64,000 bases of DNA, taken from NCBI GenBank assembly GCA_034422455.1, contig DAOUJQ010000003.1, positions 41,435 through 105,434 on the forward strand, given 5' to 3'. Shown here in pieces: positions 15,087-25,298 of this stretch. Position 1 is the stretch's first letter; each line of letters begins with the position of its first letter. A program made the translations under genes and the position numbers. Below the pieces are notes generated by a model. The model made no database searches and had not been told where the DNA came from. It was given only the letters and a program-made list of their open reading frames with translations. Origin of the DNA: UBA1127 sp034422455. GTDB lineage: Bacteria; Chloroflexota; Dehalococcoidia; Lucifugimonadales; UBA1127.

Positions 15087-17570
15087 TCAGGGGCCGCTTG
15101 CGCCGGACACGCCTACGAGATCGCCCTGCATGCCCGGCGGCCTGCTGCCGGCATCGCCGAAGAGCGTCGCCGCAGCGCCGTCCACGAAACGGACGCGCGC
15201 CTGCCGGTCCCGAAGCCGGTCGCCCGCGCCGACCCAGGGCAGCCAGCCCGCCCCGGACGCCGGGTCCGGCGCATCGAGGAGGAAGAACCAACGGTCAACG
15301 GCGCTCTGGACGTCGAGGCCCTGCCCGCAGTGCGCGACGATGAGGGCAACGGCAAGGCGCTCGACGTCCGCCCCGGTCTCGACGAACGGTGCGGCAGCTG
15401 TGTGAAGGTCGTCCTCGTTGACCGTCTGCCGTACAGGCTGGGCGGACGACAACACCTCGTCCGTGCGGCGCAGCGCGTCCTCCAGGGCGGCCGCCCTGCC
15501 CAGCCGTCGCAGGGCGATGCGCTCCAGGAACCGCAACGCGGCAGAGGAGACGGCGACGGCGCGGAGCGGACGGAGCACGGCGCGCATTTCCTCCAGGGAC
15601 GCGCCGTTACGGTAGAGCAGGCCCATGAGGTATGACCAGAGGGGCTTCCACTCGCCGTAGTCCACAAACCGCCGGCGCATGCCCGCGGTGAGCGCGGCGC
15701 GGGGGTCGTCCTTGCTCTCCAGGACCTGGCGGTGGCGAGTCCACTCGCTCGATTCCGGCTCCCGCGTCTCCGGGACCGCGGCGTCCCTTCGCAGCAGGTC
15801 CACCACGAAGAGCAGCGCCAGGAGGAGGACCACCAGCAGCGCGATGTACTCGTAGAGGGCGGCGAACCACAGCGTCTCGTAGAGCACCGGGCGGAGCATG
15901 AGTGCATAGACCGCAACGGCCGCGCCGAGGACCACGCCGCGCAATCGCGAGGCGGCCAGCCATCTTGCCGCGGGCGCCAAGGCGTTCTGCGGCCCGGCGG
16001 CGTAGCCGAGCACCTGCGAAAGCCCCAGGGCGAACATTCCCGCCGCGCCCGCCGCGCCGGCGAGAACGAAGCCGTGCCCCGCCGGAGAGAGGGTCGAACC
16101 CACCACCCATACCAGAAATCCCGCGGCGCTACAGGCAACGGCATTCAGCAGCTGCTGGTACGGCGCAAAGGCCCGGTCGTCCCGGGACCAGGGGAGGGTC
16201 AGCGCAAAGGCCATTGCGGCGCCAAGGGCCGCCGCGGGGATGCGAACGTCGAAGAAGGCGCTTAGGTAGGGAAGCACCTCACGCCCCAGGCTCCGCGTGG
16301 CCTCGTTGTCGACGAGCGCGGCGTTTAGGGCGGGCAGGTGGTCCAGCACGACCCACACGGACACGCCCGCGGCGAGGGCAGCCAAGGCGGAGCTCGCCAA
16401 TCCAAGGGCGACCGCGGCGGCGGGCCAGTAGCGGAAGTGCAGGTCCATTCTCGCGACGTTCCCCACGATAGCGGCGGCGTAGGAGAGGGCGAGCCCCACG
16501 GCAAGCACGGCCACGACCTGCGGAAGCGGCGACCCTATTGCGACGTCGAGGACGCCGCCCCCGGAGAGCAGCACGTATACGACGCCGAGGAGCGCCAGTC
16601 GACCAACGGGGAAACCGAGGATGCGGTCGAGCGCGGGCCGGAAGACGCCGGCCGCGCGCACCAGGGCAAAGGGCAGCAGCACGGCAAGGGCCAGCGTCGA
16701 TGTCAGAACCTCGATGCTGCGGGCGTAGTCGAGCGCAGTGGCGGCATCCAACCCGAAGTGGTCTACGAGCACGGACTCGATCGCGAACGAGAGCTCCACC
16801 ACCGCTCCCAGTGCGATGAAGATCCAGGCGGCCTCCGCCAGCAAGAGCAGCGCGGCCGTGCCATAGGCCAACGGCGGCCGGAGCGGCGCGTTGCGCACGT
16901 TCCTCAGGACCATCGCGATGTAGGACAGGGCCAGCGCCGCGGCCAGGGCCATCAACAGCGGAGAGCCATCGAAGCCGAAGGCGGCATCCAGCACGCCGTC
17001 GCCCGAGAGCAAGACGTAGCCGGCGCCGAGGGCGGCGAGCCGCGGCCACGGCGTCGGCAAGACAGCGCCGACGCCGGGACGGACCTCAGCGACCGCGCGG
17101 GAGACCGCCACCAGCGCCATAACCGGAAGTCCCCACGCCGGCATCAGCCCGAAGGCCGCAACGTAGGGCAGCGCGGCGTCGGGGACCGGACCGCCTTCGC
17201 GGACGGACAGGGCTTCCGTCACCGCAGGTATCGCCGCGATGAGCGCGAGGGCCGACCCGAACCACGCGATGTCCCACAGCAGCTTTCTCGCAAAGGCAAG
17301 GACGGCGACGGCCCGCAGTCCATCGCCCGACCGAGTGAACCTCCACCGCAGCGCCGCCAGCCTGGTGCCGCCGGCCCACGCGGCGAGACGGCTCAGGAGC
17401 GCAAAGACCGCCCACCACGCGAGGGGCGGAAACAGGATGTCGAGGTCCACGCCGGCCCACGCGGACAGCGGGCTGGCCGTCCGCCAGAACAGGAAGAACC
17501 CGGCGACAAGCACTCCTGCCAGGAGGAGGGCGGTCAAGGGCAATCGTTGCGCGGGCGCGGCGGTCACCAC
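15087..17570 (-). CDS. Large polytopic membrane protein with internal duplication
   Basis: A protein of 827 residues, not assigned to a named family. Residues 1 to about 610 hold some 15 or more membrane helices. Two segments are clearly homologous: YVLLSGDGVLDAAFG (about residue 180) and YVLLSGGGVLDVAIG (about 330), each followed by LALSY and an N(V) loop, so the membrane part arose by duplication. The last 210 residues are soluble and helical, beginning after PETREPESSEWTRH. The gene starts three bases after the transglutaminase giant and probably forms a membrane complex with it. Confidence 0.75.
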   Translation of the reverse strand: MVTAAPAQRLPLTALLLAGVLVAGFFLFWRTASPLSAWAGVDLDILFPPLAWWAVFALLSRLAAWAGGTRLAALRWRFTRSGDGLRAVAVLAFARKLLWDIAWFGSALALIAAIPAVTEALSVREGGPVPDAALPYVAAFGLMPAWGLPVMALVAVSRAVAEVRPGVGAVLPTPWPRLAALGAGYVLLSGDGVLDAAFGFDGSPLLMALAAALALSYIAMVLRNVRNAPLRPPLAYGTAALLLLAEAAWIFIALGAVVELSFAIESVLVDHFGLDAATALDYARSIEVLTSTLALAVLLPFALVRAAGVFRPALDRILGFPVGRLALLGVVYVLLSGGGVLDVAIGSPLPQVVAVLAVGLALSYAAAIVGNVARMDLHFRYWPAAAVALGLASSALAALAAGVSVWVVLDHLPALNAALVDNEATRSLGREVLPYLSAFFDVRIPAAALGAAMAFALTLPWSRDDRAFAPYQQLLNAVACSAAGFLVWVVGSTLSPAGHGFVLAGAAGAAGMFALGLSQVLGYAAGPQNALAPAARWLAASRLRGVVLGAAVAVYALMLRPVLYETLWFAALYEYIALLVVLLLALLFVVDLLRRDAAVPETREPESSEWTRHRQVLESKDDPRAALTAGMRRRFVDYGEWKPLWSYLMGLLYRNGASLEEMRAVLRPLRAVAVSSAALRFLERIALRRLGRAAALEDALRRTDEVLSSAQPVRQTVNEDDLHTAAAPFVETGADVERLAVALIVAHCGQGLDVQSAVDRWFFLLDAPDPASGAGWLPWVGAGDRLRDRQARVRFVDGAAATLFGDAGSRPPGMQGDLVGVSGASGP

Positions 17571-17573
17571 GGC

Positions 17574-20500
17574 CTACTCCTCCACCACCGCGCGCCATGC
17601 GCGGTACATCGACTCGTAGTGCCTGCGGGCGATGAGGTGTTCGCTGTAGTCGGCCTCCTCAAAGCGGGAGATGAGCTCATCCAGGGCCTTCTGGGGCACG
17701 GGCAGACCCCGGGACACCAGCAACAGCTCGATCTCCCGAGGCGTCATCTGGTCGAGGGGGGTGTTGGTCCTGCCCGAGGCCCATTCCAGGAAGACGTTGT
17801 AGAGACGGACGATCTCCTCCCGGAAGTCCACCACTCGGAGGGCCCCGGAATCGCTGGCTGGGAGAGAGGCCTCGTTGCCTGCAAACTCCGCGGAGACGCG
17901 GCGCTCGCCAATCTCATCCGCGGCCCACCGGAGGGCGCAGGCGCCGTCGTCGCCGGTGATGAGAGCCTCGGGCTCCCCGCCGTTCACGGCGGCGCGGACC
18001 TCCACACCGGCGATGGGGCCGCCATCGGCGTCGACGACCGTTACCGAGACGCCCACGCTCTCACCGACCCCCCAGACGTTCGGGAGGTCCGCCGCCGGCT
18101 TGTCGAACGCCATGGCGAGGGCGACCCGCGCGCGGGTCTCGGCTGCTTCCTCGTCCTCGGCATCTCCCTCGCCGGGGCCCAGCGACTCCTCGGCGGCGGC
18201 TGTCTCACGGCGGCGCGCCAGGAACCCGGGCACAGGCACGAGGCGCATCCGGCTGCCCGCATAGCCCGCGGCGGCGAGGGCGGCGACGGCGCCCGGAGCG
18301 CCGACCCACAGGAGCCAGTTGAAGCCCAGCGGCGTCACCGGCACGCCGATGAAGTAGGTGAGGGGCATGTGCCGTTCGTCGCCGTCAAAGGTGAACGTGA
18401 GGGGGAGGGTGAGCGCTTCCTCATCGTCGGGCACAGTGACCTCGAGCAGGGCGAAGCCAAGCCCGTCGGCGGCCAGCACCGTGCCGTCGTCCAACCGCAT
18501 GGCGGCCCGGCGGACGCCCTTCCCCCTGTCGTCCAGCAGCTGGACCTCCAGCACGGCCAACTCACCGGGCCTCACCTTGTCCAACGGGGTGACGGTCATG
18601 TGGACGGCGGACTTCACCACCAGGGACGCGCCGGCACTGACATCGAGGCCGGGGGCGGCGACGGTCAGATCGCCTGTCCCAAGCGGTGCATCATCGGGCA
18701 CCTGGTGGGTGTAGGCGAACGCGCCCGTGTCGTCCGTCTGCACAGCGCCAGAGCCGTCCACCGTCAGCTCGATGTCCGACGCGGGGCGGGCGCCGAGCAG
18801 CACCGTGCCTCGCAGGGTGACGGCGTCGCCGCGCGCCACGGGCTGCAGCGGCTCCAGCAGGATGCGCGGGACGCCGACGACGACACTGGCAGCGGCGGAG
18901 CTCGGCGCCAGGTCCTCCGTGCCGGAGAAGGCGACCTCCACGACAAGCGGCGACTCGTGCGGCGAGTCCGGCATGGCCTCGTCAAACCGGGCCACCGTCT
19001 CCCAGCTGAAGGCGCCGCCGGCATCGGTGGTGAGAGTGAGCGGAATGTCCCCAGCGACCTCGACGGCAGCGTCCGGCACCGGCTGCCCGTTGATGTCCCG
19101 CAGCGTCCCGGCCACGGTGAGGCTCTCACCGTCCCTGACGATGCCGGGCGCGTCCAGGCTGATCGACGTGGGCGCCAGCACGGAGAAGGCAATCCGGGCG
19201 GAGCTCGGCACGATGTAGTCGGCGCCGGGATACAGGACGGAAAGGGAGTGGGGTCCCGTCTGGAAAAACGACTCATGCTCGTACTGGAACGCGCCGTCGT
19301 CGTCCGTCGTGACCGTAGCGATTTCGGCCCCGCCGACGTCGACGATGCTCAACGCCGCCTGTCCGATGGGCACATCGCCGGCCCTGGTGAGGCGGCCGAA
19401 GAAGTTTCCACCATCCCCAAGCTCGATCGTGCCGGGGCCGTCCAGGGTCAGGAGGGCGGCCTCCCGCACGGCGACCCGCGCGGTGGCCGAGGAGGCGAGG
19501 ATGGGGCCGTCGCCGTCATAGCCGGCGCGGACGGTGAACGGGCCGGGCGCGTCGAGCGTGCCCATGAGCTCGAAGGCGCCGGCGTCGTTCGTGAAGACCC
19601 GCTGCTCGGGCTGGTTGCCCACGCGGACCGCGACGCTCCGTCCGGTCAGCGGCTCGCCTCGGACGCCGTGGAGCGTTCCGGCGATGCGGAACTCCTCGCC
19701 GACCTCCACGGCGACGGGGGCTTCGACAGTCGTCTCCGTGGGGAGGGTGACCTCGAAGTCGATGCGGGCGCTGTTGTCCAGCAGGAAGGCCTGCCCCTTC
19801 AGCTCCACCTCAACCCAGTGGGGACCGGGGTCGGCGAAGACCTGGGTGAAGGTGAACCGGCCGGAGGCGTCGGTGGTGACGGGGTCCACGGCGCTGCCGT
19901 TCACGGCGACCGTGATTTCACGATTTGACGCGCCCCGCCCGGTGTCTTCATCGAGCTTGCCGGTGAACACGGCTTCAACGTCCACCGGGATTTTTGAGGG
20001 GCCGGTCAATTGGAGGCCGGTCCCGGAAAACACGGTGATGTCGGGGTCGCTCCACGACTCGTTGAAACCGTCCATTTCCACGGCGCGGGCCAGCAACTGG
20101 AAGTTGCCCAACTCCAGGGACGGCGGCAGCTGCACCTCGACCTCGTAGCGGCCGTGGCGCGTCACGGACTCGCCAATCTTCACGCCGCCGTGCTCCTTGG
20201 TCTCGTTCACGTAGATCTCGACCTTCATGCCGTCGACGAACCTACCGGTGACGGTGTTCACCCAGCCGCTCACGGTAAAGGGCTGCTGCCGCCTGATGTC
20301 CGACGGCGATTGGGTGATGGTGGTCACGGTGTCGAGCGGCGGGGGCGGGGGAGGGGGCTCAAAGATCTCGTCGCGGTCGACGCGAGCGAGGGGGCCGTCG
20401 GCGCCTCCCGTGGGTTCGAAATCCACCCAGCCAATGCCGTTGAGTGCGATCTCCGCCCACTGGTGGGCCTGGTCCGTGTACACGGTCTGGGCGCTGCTCT

Positions 20501-23500
20501 CACTGCTGATGATCCAACCGGACACGACCCTGGCGGGGATGCCCACAGAGCGGGCCATGACGGCAAAGGCGGTGCTGTACACACCGCAGGTGCCCTCACG
20601 GTGGTCGAAGAGGAACCAGTCGACAGGGTCGCGCCCCGGGGGTGGGAGGTCGTCGAGGGAATCGGCAAAGCGGTAGGGGTAGGTGGTACTGAGATACGTC
20701 GCCAGCGCAACGGCCTTGCCGTAGGGCGAGCGGTGGCCGGCGGTGACGCGCTCCGCCAGCTCCCGGACCCGGTTCGGCAGCGTCAGGGGCAGCTGGAGAT
20801 ACGTCGGGTCGGGAGCGACGGTCGCCCTGAAGAGCTGCTCCGAGTGGTAGACAGCTTCCCTGGAGGTATAGGAATACTCCGACGCGAGGTCCGCCAGGTG
20901 ATAGGTGCCGCTGTATGGGAAGTAGTCCCCGCCCGCGCTGACATGCTGCAGGTCCGGAGATACGGGGGCTACCCTGAACGGCAGCGACTCGTAACCCTCA
21001 AGGGCGAACAAACGGATCTGATCGTTGTGTACCTGAAAGGAGTCCTGCCGGAACCCGAACAGGGAAGCGCTGCCGCGGCGCTCGAAGGGCAGGGGCGAAA
21101 ACTTGCCGTCGCCGGCTGTGTACTGGCCCCAGACCGCATCAGGGACATTTTGGAGCCCATCGACGTTCAGGATGACGGGGTCCAGCTGCCGCCATCTTCC
21201 ATTCTCGTAGACGTCGCCCACGGCAGTCCGCAGGTAAGAAGTATTGGCCGCGCCTTCAACCCTGAACAACGGTATCGTAAGGAGACCAGGGGACTGCGCC
21301 GTTGTCGTTCCGGGAACCGTCGCGGCGCCCCGTTCGAGCGGGGCGCCGCCGCCCTGGCCCACCAGCGCGCTGCCGTTCTCCAGCCGCACCACTTCCACGC
21401 CCGACTCTTCCAGCGCCCGCAACGCCTCCTCAAGCTTCTCCTGATCGCCGGTCGGCGGGGCCTGCTCTGCAGCCCGTGCATTCGGGCCGCCCGGGGTCGG
21501 GTCGAAGGCGACCCAGCCGAGTCCTTCGAACGCCACCTCGGCCCACTGGTGGGCCTGGTCCGTGTAGACGGTCTGGCTGAGGGGCGTGGCGCCGATGGCC
21601 CAGCCCGAGACGACCCTGGCGGGAAGCCCGATGGCGCGGGCAAGGAAGACGAAGGCGCTGCTGAAGTTGCCGCAGGTCCCCTCCCGCTCCACGAAGAGGA
21701 ACCGCTCGACGGGGTCCTGCACCTCGGGGGCCGTCAGCGCGTCCGACTCGTTGGCGAAGGCGTAGGCGTAGTTGGTGCGCAGGTATTCAGCGATCGCGTT
21801 GGCCTGGGCGTAGGGCGTCTCGTGCCCGGCGGTGATGCGGGCGGCGAGGTCGTAGACGGGCCCGCTGCGCGCCCACTCCGGGAGGCTTGTGTAGGGGGAG
21901 TCGATGGGGACAGGCCACTTCCCGGCCGCGTTGAGCTGGGCCTCAGAGTAGTCGTGGACGGACGCGGTCCATGAGTAGCTCCTGACGGGGTATTCGAGCG
22001 CGAAGACAGCGCTCTCCGGCAAGAACGTTCCGCGGACCGACACGCCCTCCAGGTGCGTCGACGTGGGCACCAAGCCCGTCAAGATTCGCAGGCTCACGTT
22101 GGGCAGGGTCGTGAAGGCCTGGACGGTGATGGTGTTCCGGCGGAGGATGCGGGGAGCGACACTTGGCGCGATGGAACCGTGCTGCACCTGCTGGCGGACC
22201 CAGTGCGGCAGCCGCGTCTGGGGCGCAGCCAGCCACTGCCCGTCAACGTAGACGTCGCCGACTCCCGACCGCAGCAGGGTCGTGAAGCTTGCGCCCGTCA
22301 CCTGGAAGACGCCTTCCCGGTCCGGCTCCGCGCTCCGGGACGCCGTGGCGCCCGGAATGACCCCTGCAAGGTCCCCGAAGCGGAGGAGGCCGCTCCCGTT
22401 CTCCAACCGGGTCATGGGGCCGTAGGCGTCCAGCGCATCGAGGGCGGCGCCGCGGACCAGGGCGTCGGGGTCGCTCAACGCTATGGTAAGGGCGGGGACT
22501 GCGTCGAAACTCTGACGCACCCCAAGCACCTGTGCGGCGGCAGCCCGGATCGCCGGGTCATCGTTGTCCAGCAGGACCGATGCCAGGTCTGCAATCTCCC
22601 AGTCGGTCAACACGACCCTGGCAGCCCTCCGAACAAGCTGCTCCGGGTCATCGGAGAAGGCGTCCAAGAGCGGGCCCAGGGCGACGGGGTCCTGGAACTC
22701 ACCCAGCGCCCACGCGGTCGTCGCGCGCACTTCAGCCGCAGGGTCGTCACGGAGCAGCTCGGCGAGGTCCTCCGCCGTCCAATCGGCCTTCTGCTTGGCC
22801 AGACCGTCGACGGCGGCCTCCCTGACGACAGCCTCCTCATCCCCGAGGGCGGCATCCAACAACCCCTGTTCGGCCTTCTCACCGCCGATCTTCCCCAGGG
22901 CCTCTGCGGAGGCCACGCGGACCCGGGTGTCAACGTCGGCGGACAGGGCTTGGCGAAGCGCGCCGACCCCGCGGGAACTGCCGACCACCCGGAGGCCGTC
23001 CGCCGCGGCCTCGCGGATGAGCGGGTCCTCGTGGTTCAGGAGCAGCCATATCAGCTCGTCGACGCCGATCTTGTGGACCGCGGTCTCGGCGGCCAGCCGA
23101 ACCGCCGACAATAGATCGTGTTCGACGGCCTCGATCAGGGCGGGCAGGGCCTCCGGCTCGCCGAGGTCGCCCAGGGACTCGGCAGCCTTCTCCCTGCCCC
23201 GCGGGTCGCCGGAGGACTCCAGCTTCTCCAGCAGGGTTGGAAGCGGCTCGGCTTCGGTTTCGGGCGGGAAGGCGTCTATGAGGGTCGGGTCGAAGCGCAC
23301 CCAGCCGATGCCGTCCAGGGCGATTTCCGCCCACTGGTGCGCCTGGTCGGCGGTCACGACCTGGGGCTCCCCGGCGGACTGGATGGCCCATCCGGCGACC
23401 ACCCGGGCCGGGATGCCCGCGGCCCGGGCCAGCACGACGAAGGCGCTGCTGAAGTGGCTGCTGCCGCCCCAGCGGCGCTCGAAGAGGAACCAGTCGACCG

Positions 23501-24956
23501 GGTCATGCCCGTCGGGGCGCCGTTTGACGCCCCTGTCGTCCTCCGGCATTGCGTACACGAACCGGTCCCGCAGGAACGAGTGAATCCTGATTGCCCGGAC
23601 GTACGGGGACTCGCCGGTGTCGAACTGCGCGGCGAGGTCCAGGACCCGGGGCGGGAGGTCCTCCGGCAGCTGGAGGTAGGTGGGGTTCGCGGCGGGAGCG
23701 GCGGCGAGCATGTCGTCCGGGTCAAAGCGGGGGATCGTCGTATCGAGCTTGTAGCTGCCGGTGGGAGCCTCGACGCTGAGGGTCCCGCTGAAGGGGAAGA
23801 AGGACGCCGGAACGCTCACCTTGAAGAGGTATTCGGCGCTGGGCACGCTGCCGGGGCTGAACACCTGCCCCTCAAGGTACGGGGTGAGAACGATCACGTC
23901 AGGCACGAGCTCGACGGGTTCCACCGCCGGGTAGACGAGGAGCGACCTGTCCAGGCGTTCCGGCGGCAGACCGCCCGCGGGGGCGTCCCGCAGCTGCACC
24001 AGCGCCTCCTGCACGTCGTGGGGCAGCAGCCTGTCCTTGTCCGCAGGAAGGAAGCCGGGGTCCAGCTGCGTCCACTCCCCGCCTTCATACACGTCGCCGG
24101 TGGCAGTGCGGAGGTAGCGGGTGTGGAAGGCGCCCGAGACCCAGAACACGGGCAGCGGCTCCGGCGATTCGGGCTGCTCCGCCGTCACGTCCGGGGCCAC
24201 GACGGCGCTTACCCCCGGCGCCTGCGGGCCCTCGGTTTCCACGCCCGTCTCGGCGTCAGTCTCCGTTTCCGGATCCTCGACGAGGGCGGCGTCGGTGTGC
24301 TGACGCCGCTGCACCTCTTCGGTGTACTTGGCGTCCGCCTGCAGGAGCCCGGCGCGCTCGAAGAGGTAGAGGCCGTCGACGGGCCGCGTGTCGAGGAAGC
24401 CGACGGCGGGGGCGGCAGCAAGCCACGCAACGACGACGAGCGCCAGGACGTACCGGTTGATGGCTCCGGCTATGAGGAGCGTCAGGAAGACGAGGGCCAG
24501 CAGGGCGAGGGCGCCGGACTCCAGGAAGGAGCGATGGACGGTGTGCTCGCTGTAACCGACGCCGAGCCCCGCCACGCCGGAGAAGGCGAGCCAGGCCCCC
24601 GCGGCGGCGATGGCGAGGGCGGCCAGGACGCCCACGACACGGGAGGGGGCCGGCCGGAAGGAGGACCACTTCGGCGGCCATCCAAAAGAGGCGATGAGGA
24701 CGGCGAGGGCCAGGACCAGGGATACGCCGAGGACCGCCGATTCAAGCAGGCCGACGCCGTTGGGCAGGCCGACGGTCTCCGCCTGCAGGGGAGTCGTCGC
24801 AAGGATGTCGCGGGGGCCGGAGGAGAGCAGGGAGGCGAGGAACTCGAGGAGGAGGAAGAAGCCGGCCAACGCGGCCATGAGCATGAGGAGCAGCCTGGCT
24901 TGCCGCGCCAGGGTCATGGACATCGGCGCCGATAGGCTTTTTCTCAGCCACTGCAT
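17574..24956 (-). CDS. Giant triple-transglutaminase, HEAT-repeat and Ig-like envelope protein
   Basis: A protein of 2,460 residues. Order: N-terminal membrane helices (about 20-200); transglutaminase-like domain 1 near 440-560; a HEAT-repeat block (about 585-845); transglutaminase domain 2 with REGTCGNFSSAF (about 1090-1100); domain 3 with REGTCGVYSTAF (about 1450-1460); some seven carboxypeptidase-regulatory/Ig-like beta domains (about 1540-2190); a membrane helix near 2210-2235; and a DUF4129-like C-terminus (TPREIELLL to FEEADYSEH). Domains 2 and 3 keep Cys, His (TDQAHQWAE) and Asp/Glu. Domain 1 reads GGSSHFSSAF, so the catalytic Cys is lost. It heads the MoxR-DUF58 operon. Most such proteins have one transglutaminase domain and 600-800 residues. 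Confidence 0.88.
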   Translation of the reverse strand: MQWLRKSLSAPMSMTLARQARLLLMLMAALAGFFLLLEFLASLLSSGPRDILATTPLQAETVGLPNGVGLLESAVLGVSLVLALAVLIASFGWPPKWSSFRPAPSRVVGVLAALAIAAAGAWLAFSGVAGLGVGYSEHTVHRSFLESGALALLALVFLTLLIAGAINRYVLALVVVAWLAAAPAVGFLDTRPVDGLYLFERAGLLQADAKYTEEVQRRQHTDAALVEDPETETDAETGVETEGPQAPGVSAVVAPDVTAEQPESPEPLPVFWVSGAFHTRYLRTATGDVYEGGEWTQLDPGFLPADKDRLLPHDVQEALVQLRDAPAGGLPPERLDRSLLVYPAVEPVELVPDVIVLTPYLEGQVFSPGSVPSAEYLFKVSVPASFFPFSGTLSVEAPTGSYKLDTTIPRFDPDDMLAAAPAANPTYLQLPEDLPPRVLDLAAQFDTGESPYVRAIRIHSFLRDRFVYAMPEDDRGVKRRPDGHDPVDWFLFERRWGGSSHFSSAFVVLARAAGIPARVVAGWAIQSAGEPQVVTADQAHQWAEIALDGIGWVRFDPTLIDAFPPETEAEPLPTLLEKLESSGDPRGREKAAESLGDLGEPEALPALIEAVEHDLLSAVRLAAETAVHKIGVDELIWLLLNHEDPLIREAAADGLRVVGSSRGVGALRQALSADVDTRVRVASAEALGKIGGEKAEQGLLDAALGDEEAVVREAAVDGLAKQKADWTAEDLAELLRDDPAAEVRATTAWALGEFQDPVALGPLLDAFSDDPEQLVRRAARVVLTDWEIADLASVLLDNDDPAIRAAAAQVLGVRQSFDAVPALTIALSDPDALVRGAALDALDAYGPMTRLENGSGLLRFGDLAGVIPGATASRSAEPDREGVFQVTGASFTTLLRSGVGDVYVDGQWLAAPQTRLPHWVRQQVQHGSIAPSVAPRILRRNTITVQAFTTLPNVSLRILTGLVPTSTHLEGVSVRGTFLPESAVFALEYPVRSYSWTASVHDYSEAQLNAAGKWPVPIDSPYTSLPEWARSGPVYDLAARITAGHETPYAQANAIAEYLRTNYAYAFANESDALTAPEVQDPVERFLFVEREGTCGNFSSAFVFLARAIGLPARVVSGWAIGATPLSQTVYTDQAHQWAEVAFEGLGWVAFDPTPGGPNARAAEQAPPTGDQEKLEEALRALEESGVEVVRLENGSALVGQGGGAPLERGAATVPGTTTAQSPGLLTIPLFRVEGAANTSYLRTAVGDVYENGRWRQLDPVILNVDGLQNVPDAVWGQYTAGDGKFSPLPFERRGSASLFGFRQDSFQVHNDQIRLFALEGYESLPFRVAPVSPDLQHVSAGGDYFPYSGTYHLADLASEYSYTSREAVYHSEQLFRATVAPDPTYLQLPLTLPNRVRELAERVTAGHRSPYGKAVALATYLSTTYPYRFADSLDDLPPPGRDPVDWFLFDHREGTCGVYSTAFAVMARSVGIPARVVSGWIISSESSAQTVYTDQAHQWAEIALNGIGWVDFEPTGGADGPLARVDRDEIFEPPPPPPPLDTVTTITQSPSDIRRQQPFTVSGWVNTVTGRFVDGMKVEIYVNETKEHGGVKIGESVTRHGRYEVEVQLPPSLELGNFQLLARAVEMDGFNESWSDPDITVFSGTGLQLTGPSKIPVDVEAVFTGKLDEDTGRGASNREITVAVNGSAVDPVTTDASGRFTFTQVFADPGPHWVEVELKGQAFLLDNSARIDFEVTLPTETTVEAPVAVEVGEEFRIAGTLHGVRGEPLTGRSVAVRVGNQPEQRVFTNDAGAFELMGTLDAPGPFTVRAGYDGDGPILASSATARVAVREAALLTLDGPGTIELGDGGNFFGRLTRAGDVPIGQAALSIVDVGGAEIATVTTDDDGAFQYEHESFFQTGPHSLSVLYPGADYIVPSSARIAFSVLAPTSISLDAPGIVRDGESLTVAGTLRDINGQPVPDAAVEVAGDIPLTLTTDAGGAFSWETVARFDEAMPDSPHESPLVVEVAFSGTEDLAPSSAAASVVVGVPRILLEPLQPVARGDAVTLRGTVLLGARPASDIELTVDGSGAVQTDDTGAFAYTHQVPDDAPLGTGDLTVAAPGLDVSAGASLVVKSAVHMTVTPLDKVRPGELAVLEVQLLDDRGKGVRRAAMRLDDGTVLAADGLGFALLEVTVPDDEEALTLPLTFTFDGDERHMPLTYFIGVPVTPLGFNWLLWVGAPGAVAALAAAGYAGSRMRLVPVPGFLARRRETAAAEESLGPGEGDAEDEEAAETRARVALAMAFDKPAADLPNVWGVGESVGVSVTVVDADGGPIAGVEVRAAVNGGEPEALITGDDGACALRWAADEIGERRVSAEFAGNEASLPASDSGALRVVDFREEIVRLYNVFLEWASGRTNTPLDQMTPREIELLLVSRGLPVPQKALDELISRFEEADYSEHLIARRHYESMYRAWRAVVEE

Positions 24957-25298
24957 ATAGCGGTTGCCTTCACGGCGCTGCCGGACAGCCGGGAATCGAT
25001 CCCGCGGCGGCAGGCATCACGCCGGTCCACCCATCCATGCCCGCACAGGGCGCAGGCCATCCAGATGCAACGAAGGGACTCCATGCCTGAGCGGCATATC
25101 CGATACAGGGTGTCATTCTACAGTCCCCGCGCATTCGCGCCAACGTTGGCGCCGGGGGCCGACCCCATGCACCGCCCGCGCCGCGCTGCCGCGCCGGGTG
25201 TCCACCTTTCCTGTTAACGAAGCAGACCGCCAGCCATCCCGGCCAACCGGGGGAATTGTTTCGGCGATTTTGTAGCTGGGCCTGAATTGATTTGCTTT
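24957..25298. other. Gap between the giant protein gene and element E
   Basis: No gene is seen. The 5' region of the giant gene lies here, but I find no convincing promoter. A second, unpaired TTTTGTAGCTG (about 25268-25278) resembles the hairpin arm of element E and may be a further remnant. Confidence 0.4.

Noticed and set aside
16338..19928. A very long open frame (about 1,196 codons) on the plus strand
   Set aside because: It lies opposite the giant transglutaminase and 827-residue membrane protein genes. Its product is low-complexity Gly/Arg/Gln-rich sequence with no domain, as expected for the antisense of GC-rich coding DNA.
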